Origin: Bacteroides sp.
Lineage (GTDB): Bacteria; Bacteroidota; Bacteroidia; Bacteroidales; Bacteroidaceae
NCBI GenBank assembly: GCA_021202275.1
Contig: JAJQDI010000002.1
Span: forward strand, 1 to 64,000
Direction of reading: 5' to 3'
Length of the DNA: 64,000 bases
In this document: in pieces, positions 28,410-36,326 of the stretch
Position numbering within the stretch: the first letter of the stretch is position 1
How the letters are laid out: the number at the start of each line of letters is the position of its first letter
Program-made: the position numbers and the translations under genes
Notes under the pieces: generated by a model
Seen by the model: only the letters and a program-made list of their open reading frames with translations
Databases searched by the model: none
What the model was told of the DNA's origin: nothing

Positions 28410-29432
28410 CTATTGCTGTGCCATCGCCACCACCACGATCGAAGAGATCAGGATCAATAGCCCTGCGAGAAGTACCGCAATGGTAGAGGTACCAGCCCCT
28501 TTCCATTCTTTCAGGAGAATGCCCCAGACATTGCTGAAGGTTACATTCAGCGACATGAGGATGCTCCAGGAGAAGGCCAACAGGATCGGACTTCCGGTGA
28601 GGAAGCTCTTTCCCATTTCTAGACCGAAGAACTGCGAATACCAGAGCACTCCGGCCAACGCGCAGAAAAGTACATTGTTGAGGAGTACATTTCCTTTGAC
28701 GGAGAAATATTCTTTACCCGTTTTGTTCCGGATATTCTGCTGGATGCAGTAGCAAGCATTGGTCACGAATCCTCCCAACGTTACCAGGAAGATCACAGGC
28801 AAGCCTGCGTACAACGCCTCTACCCCGCCTGCCAGTGCAGCTTCTTTGATGGGAGTACCGGCATCCAGTCCCAAGGCGAAACAGGCACTCATCACTCCGG
28901 CAAGCAGCGCAACAAGTAGTCCTTTGGTCAGGGCAAAGTCCCTGACAGCCGCGCGTTTTTCTTCCTCGGTCATGTGGCGGGAACGCAGGCTACCGGCATA
29001 ACCGATCACAGCGATACCCGCCAGTGTGATACACACACCGATCAGCAACATCACCCCTTCGCCGTGCAACAGGTCTTTTCCGGCAAACAGAGCCGGGAAG
29101 AGCGTTCCGAAAGCCGCACAGGTGCCCAGCGCAATGCTCTGTCCGAGTGCTACCCCGAGGTAACGCATACTCAGACCAAAGGTAAGCCCGCCTACCCCCC
29201 ACAGGATGCCATAGATAATAGCGGATAAAGCGCCACCCGCTCCCCAGAGAGCAAACAGGTTGCTCCCAACCGGAATAGCAAGCAATGCTCCCAGCAAAGG
29301 GAAAACCAGCCAGGCAAAGATCCCCTGGATGAGCCAGAAACTCTCCCAAGACCATTCTTTTACTTTCTTGATAGGCACATACGAACTGCTTTGTCCGAAA
29401 CTGCCGATGGCAATGATAAGAAGTCCGATCAA
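28410..29432 (-). CDS. rhaT: L-rhamnose/H+ symporter
   Basis: A 340-aa inner-membrane protein with about ten hydrophobic helices and no signal peptide. RhaT family hallmarks include GQSSSYVPIKKVKEWSWESFWLIQGIFAW near the N-terminus and NLFALWGAGGALSAIIYGILWGVGGLTFGLSMRYLGVALGQSIALG. It imports L-rhamnose with protons. It ends in TAG directly at repeat copy 2 and sits between rhaA and rhaD. The ORF start at 29432 gives a short but complete first helix. Confidence 0.95.
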   Translation of the reverse strand: MIGLLIIAIGSFGQSSSYVPIKKVKEWSWESFWLIQGIFAWLVFPLLGALLAIPVGSNLFALWGAGGALSAIIYGILWGVGGLTFGLSMRYLGVALGQSIALGTCAAFGTLFPALFAGKDLLHGEGVMLLIGVCITLAGIAVIGYAGSLRSRHMTEEEKRAAVRDFALTKGLLVALLAGVMSACFALGLDAGTPIKEAALAGGVEALYAGLPVIFLVTLGGFVTNACYCIQQNIRNKTGKEYFSVKGNVLLNNVLFCALAGVLWYSQFFGLEMGKSFLTGSPILLAFSWSILMSLNVTFSNVWGILLKEWKGAGTSTIAVLLAGLLILISSIVVVAMAQQ

Positions 29433-29455
29433 TGTATTTATGTTTTTCTTATTTA

Positions 29456-29628
29456 GGCGACTTTTAAGTTTTAAGTTCTGAGTTATAAGTTATAAGTTTT
29501 AGTGGAGGTTCTTTAGGGATCCATACTTCACATCCGAATGGTACTTAAAACTCAAAACTTAAAACTTACTACTTAATAAAACTTATTCCCGCATGGTACT
29601 TAGAACTTACTACTTAAAACTTAACATC
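29456..29628. repeat. Second class of stop-codon-abutting inverted repeat (rhaA-rhaT gap)
   Basis: Left edge TTTTAAGTTTTAAGTTCTGAG and right edge CTCAAAACTTAAAACTTACTACTTAATA...ACTTAAAACTTAACA are roughly inverted. The right edge includes the TAA stop of rhaA. Two related internal units (GCATGGTACTT and GAATGGTACTT) occur. Same design as the CGTAAATC family but a different sequence. Confidence 0.5.
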
Positions 29629-30877
29629 TTTTCAGTGTCACTTCCGTTTCGTATTTCCGGATCTCCGCGATGTACTCTTCGCCTACCGGGACGTCGTTTC
29701 TCAGGCAGAACATATCCCATACAGCATTCCAGGGAAGTCCTTTGGCCTCTTCGAGCAATGCCAGACGTTCGAAAAGCTGATCGTTGGCTTCGTACGCACG
29801 CAACTGCGCTATGGGTTCCAGCAGCGCCTGAAGCACGCACTTCTGTGTGGCGCGGGTACCTACCACATAGGCTCCGATGCGGTTGATGCTGGCATCGAAA
29901 TAGTCCAGACCGAAGTGTACCCGGTCCAGTGCGTGGCTGCGTACAATCTCTTTGGCCAGATCCAGGGTATCGTCGTTCATGGTAGTCACATGGTCACTGT
30001 CCCAGCGGATCGGACGGCTCACATGCAGCATGATCTCCGGTGTATAGAGCAACAGACAGGAGATCTTATCCGCCACACTTTCTGTCAGATGGAAGTGTCC
30101 GGTATCCAGCGTCACCATCTTGTTATATTTCGCCCCGTAGCCCAGGTAGAAGTCATACGAACCTACCGTATAGCTTTCCAGACCGATACCGAACAGTTTC
30201 GCCTCGATACAGTCTTTCATATGTTCATATTTGGTCTCAAAGATCTCGTCAAGCGACTGCTTGAGCAACTCCCGGTAGCGCAGGCGGTTCACAGTCTAAT
30301 CCTTGCTGCCGTCGTGCACCCAGATGTTCATGATGCAGGGATCTCCCTGGAATTGTCCCATGGCCTCCGCTATGGCGCGGCTGCGTTTGGTGTGTTCGAT
30401 CCAGAAATTACGTATCTCATCGTCGGGATGGGCCAGTGTCAGGTTGCCACTCTTCGGATGCGAGAACGAGGTAGAGTTGAAGTCGAGGTACATACGATTC
30501 TCCTTCGCCCACTCCATCCAGCCCCGGAAGTGCGCAGGTTCGATCTGGTCACGGTCTACCACCTGGTCACCGAAATCGCCGTACGTAGCGTGCAGGTTGA
30601 GACGATGCCGGGCAGGGATGTAGCTGGTCGCTTTCAGGATATCCTGACGCAGTTCGTCTATGTTGCGCGCCTTGCCCGGATGATTGCCCGTAGCCTGGAT
30701 GCCGCCGGTGAGCTGACCGTCTGTATTCTCAAATCCGGTCACATCATCCGCCTGCCAGCAATGCAGCGAGATGGAAACTTTCTGTAACTCCCGCAATGCT
30801 TTTTCTACATCTACTCCTACCGCAGCATAGCGTTCTGCGGCAATCTCATAGGCTTTCTGAATCCATTCTTGTTTCAT
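29621..30877 (-). pseudogene. rhaA: L-rhamnose isomerase, interrupted by in-frame TAG
   Basis: Converts L-rhamnose to L-rhamnulose. The two listed ORFs (30296-30877, 193 aa; 29621-30292, 223 aa) are one frame of 418 codons, the usual RhaA length. Codon 194 (plus 30296-30298) is TAG: VHDGSKD-stop-TVNRLRYREL, in a loop where known RhaA proteins have a sense codon (DGMKDIPVDRL in E. coli). Metal-binding motifs lie after the stop (LDTGHFHLTE, RWDSDHV, GLDYFDASINR), so the truncated product cannot work. Unless TAG is read through or is an assembly error, rhamnose use would fail, even though rhaB, rhaT and rhaD are intact. Confidence 0.92.
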
Positions 30878-30954
30878 ACTGAATACTATATTTACTGTTG
30901 ATTATTATTATCATATCTCTGTGTCACCCCGAGATAGTGTTCATATCCTTTTTG

Positions 30955-32373
30955 TCAGATCTCCCGGTCCTGCGGTTCAAAACGGCTGAGCGGGAGGGAG
31001 CGGCTGATGAGCCGGCGCATTTCGGCCATCGTACTGCATTTGCCGGCAGCCATGGCTTGCACCATGATGTTACCGATGGAAGTCGCTTCACAAGGTCCGG
31101 CTACCACCGGAACACCGGTAGAGTTGGCCGTAAACCGGTTCAATAGATCGTTACGACTGCCCCCGCCGATCACGTGCAATACCTCGATCCGATGTCCGGC
31201 CAGTCCGGCCAGGTTTTCCAGTACCTGCCGGTAGCGCAGTGCCAGGCTGTCGAAAATACAGCGCACCATTTCTCCCCGGCTTTCCGGCACAGGTTGTCCG
31301 CTCTGGCGGCAGTAGGTACGGATCGCCTCCGGCATATCCGGAGGATTGGCAAACAACGCGTCGTCCGGGTAGACTAAGCTACGGAAAGGCTCTACCGCCT
31401 CTGCCTCCGCGATCAACTGTGGGTAGGAAACCTCTTCCCAGTGCAGGCGGCAACGCTCCAGTAGCCACATGCCGCAGATATTCTTCAACAGACGGATGGT
31501 GCCTTCTACTCCTCCTTCGTTGGTAAAGTTCAGAGCCTCTGTCTCCGGTGTGATCACCGGCTCTGCCGTTTCTATCCCCATCAGCGACCAGGTACCACTG
31601 CTCAGGTAGGCAAACCGGGGATGCGTAGCCGGAACCGCTGCTACGGCAGATCCGGTATCATGCCCTGCTACCGCAACTACAGGAATGGCTCCCAGACCGG
31701 TCTGCCGCTGCACTTCTCCGGTGAGCGTACCGATCACCTCACCTGGCCGGACAAAGCGTCCGAAGTGCTCCCGGGTCAGCCCAAGCGCATCCAGCAGTTC
31801 GGTTTCCAGTTCACAGGTACGTGCGTTCACCAATTGCGCCGTGCTGGCAATGGTATATTCGGTCACCGCCTCTCCCGTGAGCATGTAACTCAGGGCATCG
31901 GGCATAAATAAGATCTTTTTCGCAGCGGCCAGCCCACTGTCGTTGTTGCGCCGCATCGCATCCAGCTGGAACAGACTGTTGAAGTTCATCACCTGTATGC
32001 CTGTCAGGGTATACACCCGGCTACCGGATACCCGGCTGAAAAAGACATCCGGCGCTCCTGCCGTATGAGGATCCCGGTAGGCATAGGGCTGACGAAGGAT
32101 ATGTCCGTCGGCCCCGATACAGACAAAATCGACTCCCCAGGTATCTATCCCGATGGAAAGCGGCGTAATCCCTCTGCGGGCCACGATCTTCAGCCCTTCC
32201 AGGATCTGTCTGTAAAGCGCGAAAAGATCCCAGTATACATGTCCACCGACTTCGGTCAGGGGATTCGGGAAACGATTGATCTCTTCTATGTCCAGCCCTT
32301 TTCGGGAAAAAGAGCCGATGATGGTACGGCCACTGGTGGCGCCTAAGTCTACAGCAAAAAAACAGGAATTCAT
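30955..32373 (-). CDS. rhaB: Rhamnulokinase
   Basis: A 472-aa sugar kinase of the FGGY family that phosphorylates L-rhamnulose at C1 with ATP. N-terminal AVDLGATSGRTIIG is the first phosphate-binding motif. IGIDTWGVDFV and VAGHDTGSAVAAVP carry the catalytic and sugar-binding Asp residues, and LHVIGGGSRNDLLNRFTANSTGVPVVAGP is the adenosine motif. First gene of the rha operon; rhaA starts 77 bp on. No AraC-type RhaR is next to it. Confidence 0.95.
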   Translation of the reverse strand: MNSCFFAVDLGATSGRTIIGSFSRKGLDIEEINRFPNPLTEVGGHVYWDLFALYRQILEGLKIVARRGITPLSIGIDTWGVDFVCIGADGHILRQPYAYRDPHTAGAPDVFFSRVSGSRVYTLTGIQVMNFNSLFQLDAMRRNNDSGLAAAKKILFMPDALSYMLTGEAVTEYTIASTAQLVNARTCELETELLDALGLTREHFGRFVRPGEVIGTLTGEVQRQTGLGAIPVVAVAGHDTGSAVAAVPATHPRFAYLSSGTWSLMGIETAEPVITPETEALNFTNEGGVEGTIRLLKNICGMWLLERCRLHWEEVSYPQLIAEAEAVEPFRSLVYPDDALFANPPDMPEAIRTYCRQSGQPVPESRGEMVRCIFDSLALRYRQVLENLAGLAGHRIEVLHVIGGGSRNDLLNRFTANSTGVPVVAGPCEATSIGNIMVQAMAAGKCSTMAEMRRLISRSLPLSRFEPQDREI

Positions 32374-32628
32374 CCCAGGTTGCGATTAAAGGTTATATAC
32401 TGATGATCTCATCTTCACGTGTGCCAAAGAAGTACCGACCTGATAAGAGCAGACATATCCTTCGCGGCTACCACATACGGATGTTTTCCTCTTTCGGGAG
32501 AAACAGATCGTAGGATCGGTGCATAGGGGGCGTCCGGCAACTACCGTCCATACCCCTGACGGGCGGGTCTGTGTGGTCTTGTTCTTCAGGGTATACTTCA
32601 TATTCGTGTCAGCTACGATCAGATGATA

Positions 32629-32636
32629 CAAAAATA
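32629..32636 (-). promoter_or_regulatory. Candidate -7 element of the rha operon
   Basis: TATTTTTG on the minus strand (TAnnTTTG), about 255 bp before rhaB. The leader between contains a 71-codon ORF starting with ATG near 32601 that I do not trust as a gene. The remaining 32374-32732 gap shows nothing else. Confidence 0.4.
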
Positions 32637-32732
32637 GGGGATGGCTCCCCTATTTTCCCTAACCTTTTTGATCGAAAGGGTGTATGATTTGGCAAACAGC
32701 GAGCAGGTCTGAGACGCCGCTACCACTCATTT

Positions 32733-34268
32733 TTAAGGTTGCAGCCCTTGTACGGATGCGCTGTGTCTTACCACAAAAGGTTTTCCTTCTTCTGTCCGGA
32801 TGGTCACCTCTTTCAGTGTTACGTCTTTGCAGTAGATAAACTCTGCTCCCAGTTCAGCGGTGATCGTTACCCTTTCGAGGGTAATATGTTCAATCGGCAT
32901 TTCGGGCAGTCCGTTGAAAAACAGCGCGCGACGAGCTCCCGCGCACACTAAGTCTTCGATATGGATGTTGCGGAACGCAGGAGTGGTATCGTCTACCGGA
33001 AGAGGCTCTACGGCAGCCAGTACGGTCTCTCCACTCTCCAGGACTTCCACGGCCGACTTCCCCCCGTAGTACAGGTTGAAGGTCACCGGCTCGGTGGGGA
33101 TATCCATCATGGAGACCTGACGTATCCAGATATTCTCTACCACACCGCCCCGCCCCCGGGTACTCTTGAAACGAAGGCCCACGTCTGTACCCAGGAACTG
33201 GCAGTTGCTCACAGAGACATTGCGTATTCCCCCGCTCATCTCACTACCCACGACAAACCCTCCGTGACCTTTGAATACGGTGCAACCGTCGATCACCACA
33301 TTTTCACACGGACGGGCCCGCCGACGACCATCCGCGTCTTTCCCACTCTTGAGGCAAATACCATCGTCGCCTACATCGAAGGTAGAGTTTACGATCAACG
33401 CGTTGCGGCACGATTCCAGATCCAGTCCGTCGCCGTTCTGCGCAAAGCTGGGATTGCGTACCTGTATCTCTTCAATGAGCACATTCTCACACATCAGCGG
33501 ATGCAGGTTCCAGGCCGGAGAGTTCTGGAAGATCACTCCCTGCAACCAGAAATTTTTACATCCGATGAGGCTCACCATCACCGGACGCAGGAAATGGCGT
33601 ACGCTCTGCCACTCCTCTTCCGTAGTCAGGTGCTGAGGCACATTCATGTTGCTGATGGTATCTCCTTTCAGTGTTTCCGGATAGGGAAACCAATAGGTCG
33701 GACGTTTGTATACCCCACCCCGCGCGATGGTCTTTTTCCATTCGCTTTCGGTCACCTTCTCCCGTTTCAGGGGACGCCAGAAGTGTCCGTTACCGTCTAT
33801 GGTTCCCTGACCGGTAATGGCTACGTCCGTCAGGTTGCGTCCGGAGACCGGCGACTGGCAACGACGGGTATCCAACCCTTCGAACACAGTCTCTACCAAC
33901 GGATAAAGATCCACATCCGGGGAGAAGAGGATCACCGCTCCTTTTTCCAGGTGCAGGTTGATCCGGCTTTCCAATACGATCGGTCCGGTGAACCATATGC
34001 CCGCGGGGACAGTGAGCCGGCCTCCGCCCTGATCTGCCAGGCTACGGATAGCCGCAGCAAAGGCTTCGGTACAGAGATCCGTTCCGTTGCCTACCGCGCC
34101 AAAGTCGGTAAGTTTCACTTCCCGGTCGGGAAAGCGGGGAGCCTCTACCCGGGGCATATCGAAAGGAAGATCCCGGTAGAGGGATTCGTATGTATAACTC
34201 TCCTGCCGGCAGGAAGTGAAAGACAGGATCAGCAGGAATAAGCTTAATGGATAAATTTGTTTCATCAT
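32733..34268 (-). CDS. Polygalacturonase-family (GH28) lipoprotein
   Basis: A 511-aa lipoprotein (lipobox FTSC). N-terminal LTDFGAVGNGTDLCTEAFAAAI is typical of GH28. Catalytic motifs of the inverting enzyme are all present: NGDGLD, VGDDGICLKSG, KGHGGFVVGSE and RFKSTRGRGG. The fold is a right-handed beta-helix. It would hydrolyse galacturonosyl bonds in homogalacturonan or RG backbones. It follows PL11 in the minus-strand block, with repeat copy 3 between them. Confidence 0.92.
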   Translation of the reverse strand: MMKQIYPLSLFLLILSFTSCRQESYTYESLYRDLPFDMPRVEAPRFPDREVKLTDFGAVGNGTDLCTEAFAAAIRSLADQGGGRLTVPAGIWFTGPIVLESRINLHLEKGAVILFSPDVDLYPLVETVFEGLDTRRCQSPVSGRNLTDVAITGQGTIDGNGHFWRPLKREKVTESEWKKTIARGGVYKRPTYWFPYPETLKGDTISNMNVPQHLTTEEEWQSVRHFLRPVMVSLIGCKNFWLQGVIFQNSPAWNLHPLMCENVLIEEIQVRNPSFAQNGDGLDLESCRNALIVNSTFDVGDDGICLKSGKDADGRRRARPCENVVIDGCTVFKGHGGFVVGSEMSGGIRNVSVSNCQFLGTDVGLRFKSTRGRGGVVENIWIRQVSMMDIPTEPVTFNLYYGGKSAVEVLESGETVLAAVEPLPVDDTTPAFRNIHIEDLVCAGARRALFFNGLPEMPIEHITLERVTITAELGAEFIYCKDVTLKEVTIRTEEGKPFVVRHSASVQGLQP

Positions 34269-34305
34269 GAGTCTGTTCTGTTTTATCTGAATGTTGTTCT
34301 GATCT

Positions 34306-34397
34306 GAGACCCACGCCGTGCGTCTCTACAAGTGGATGTTATCCTACCATGTAATTTCAATCGTACATCGTAAATCCGTAAATCGTAAATCAATTAA
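34306..34397. repeat. Dispersed palindromic/MITE-like element, copy 3 (half element)
   Basis: GAGACCCACGCCGTGCGTCTC (34306-34326), TACAAGTGGATG, then AATTTCAATCGTACATCGTAAATCCGTAAATCGTAAATC. The right edge is 6 bp from the PL11 stop codon. Confidence 0.75.
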
Positions 34398-34402
34398 TCC
34401 CT

Positions 34403-36238
34403 TCATTTTTCCCCCAAATAGTACGACGGCACCGGTGCCTGCGGATACCCCATGCTCCGATGCAATACATAGCTCCGGTAGAGAGGGTCCTGCATCAGCG
34501 TCACCCGGCGGTCCCGTGCCGGAATATTCGTCCGGTAGATACGCGGTTCACCCGGCAAAGCGGTGATCACCTCTTCCCGCCAGTCGCCATCCATATCGGC
34601 GATCAGGACAATGTCTCCTTCTATGCCTTCGGTAAAGGTCTCTCCCTGCCATTTCCAGATGCTCTGGCTGCGTCCGTCGGACGAGGAAGAGGCTCCCCAG
34701 CGGTTATCGTCGCCCCGGAAAGTTTCCCGCAACAGATCGGCATCCCACCACACCCAGTTGCGACAACCCGGTACCTCCTCGCTGGTAGTATGGAGTTTCT
34801 TTCCATCGGCGGTAAGCAGGTATTTGTCTGTACTGCCTCCTTTGCGGTCTTCGCTGGCAAAGCACTCCAGTCCCGGATGTTCCGGATCGAAATCGGCTAC
34901 CATACCGTCGCCCACATGATAGGTGGTATGGCCGATGCCCCAGATCAGTTCACCGGTACGGGCATCCACTACAGACACCCCCCGGCCGTCTTCTTTTTTA
35001 GGTTCGCTCACCATAAATACCTGCATCCCTTCATGGTCCGGGTGGAGCTTGCACAGGTACGCCTTATCGCTATGTCCGAGACCGGAAGACCAGAGCAGCG
35101 TACCATTGTCGTCCAGTATACAAGAGCCCAGCAGGATCTCATCCCTTCCGTCACCGTCTACATCCCCTGCCACCATACTGTGTGCGCCCATACTCCGTAC
35201 GACAGGGTTTTCTTCATCACCGTCCCACCGCCAGAGTCGTTCCAGCTTACCGTCCCGCAGTTGCCAGGCATCTACCACCATCAGTTTGTAGGTGCCCCGT
35301 GCCGCCAGGATACAGGGCGTTTTCCCGTCGAGGTAGGCCATACCGATCTGGTTACGGTTCTGACGGATCAGGTTGCCGTACCGGTCGTTGCGTTCGGGCT
35401 AGTCGACACGAGCGATCTCTTTTCCGGTCATCCCATCCAGTACAGAGAGGTATTCACTTCCACCGCAGACCCGGCCTTTCTCATTTTTCATATAATCATC
35501 TCCCGCGGTTTTGATCGCCACCTCGGCACGGCCATCCCCATCGAAATCATATGCCACAAACGGAGAATACCAGACGCCCGGCTCTATGCCCGGCCCCATA
35601 TCGTAGGTCCACAGGTAAGTACCATCACTCAGATAGGCAGATATCTTGTAAGTAATCCCGGTTGTATCGCCCGGCATACCCGGATCCACATTGGAAGAGG
35701 GCGTACGTACAATATAATCATAGACACCATCTCCGTTCAGATCGGCCAGGGCCACCTTTCCCGCTTTGTCTTCATCCCGCAGGCGAATGGAGGTATAGTT
35801 GGAAAAAACTTCCCGGTCCACTTCGATCTCTCCTTCGGAAGCTACCGCTTTTCCCCGTACCATGGGCACCACTCTGTACGTAGCCTTTTCCGTCCAAGGA
35901 GAGGCATCGGTAAAGTCACAGGTATGCGTCACAGGCCGGGAAGTCAGCCTGCGACTTTTTCCGTTCTGTATGCGATACACATGAAACGCAGTAGCAGGAT
36001 CATCCATATCCAGGAGTCGCCAGCTCAGATACACGCCCTGACCGTCCCGGGATGGAACAGCCGCCAAGCCTCTGTCCAGGTTTTCACGCACACGTTCGGT
36101 AGCAAACCCTTCCACCAACGGTTTGGGTTCGTGGCGGGGTTCCAGTATTTCGTAATGATAATGTCGCTCGCGGGGATCCTGTGCAAACAGGTTGATCATG
36201 GGTAGCAGCCATGCCAGCCCTATAAAAAGTCTTCTCAT
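34403..36238 (-). pseudogene. Rhamnogalacturonan endolyase (PL11), interrupted by in-frame TAG
   Basis: One frame of 611 codons, split in the ORF track into 35399-36238 (279 aa) and 34403-35341 (312 aa). Signal peptide is about 1-19 (INLFAQ). The eight-bladed beta-propeller of PL11 shows as repeated calcium-binding FG-GAP-like loops (DLNGDGVYDYIVRT, DFDGDGRAEVAIKT, DVDGDGRDEILLGS, DMDGDWREEVITA). It would cleave the RG-I backbone by beta-elimination, feeding GH105. Codon 280 (plus 35399-35401) is TAG: KEIARVD-stop-PERNDRYGNLIRQNRNQIG. Family members usually have Trp here (VDW), one base away (TGG). Length is otherwise normal. Confidence 0.9.
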
Positions 36239-36252
36239 GGTAACAGAATATT

Positions 36253-36326
36253 ATTTACGATTTACAATGGAAGTTTGTCTATTCAAGCGATAATTGAAAG
36301 GTGTTACTTCCATCGTAAATCGTAAT
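36253..36326. repeat. Dispersed MITE-like element, copy 4 (minimal form)
   Basis: ATTTACGATTTACAATGGAAGT (36253-36274) and ACTTCCATCGTAAATCGTAAT (36306-36326) form a near-perfect hairpin without the GAGACGCACG core. It lies directly at the GH106 stop codon. Confidence 0.75.

Noticed and set aside
32386-32631. 81-aa ORF upstream of rhaB
   Set aside because: Its listed start lies within the promoter -7 box; a shorter 71-codon version has no known similarity and may simply be leader RNA.
17378-35401. Genetic code with TAG read as an amino acid
   Set aside because: TAG ends rhaD, rhaT, the GNAT gene and the acyl-CoA ligase at normal protein lengths, so general reassignment is not supported; suppression at a few sites remains possible.
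34460-36205. 581-aa plus-strand ORF opposite PL11, and similar long ORFs (4082-5284, 32961-34241, 44265-45710, 58514-60721)
   Set aside because: They lie antisense to well-recognised genes, have no recognisable domains, and owe their length to the codon use of the real gene.
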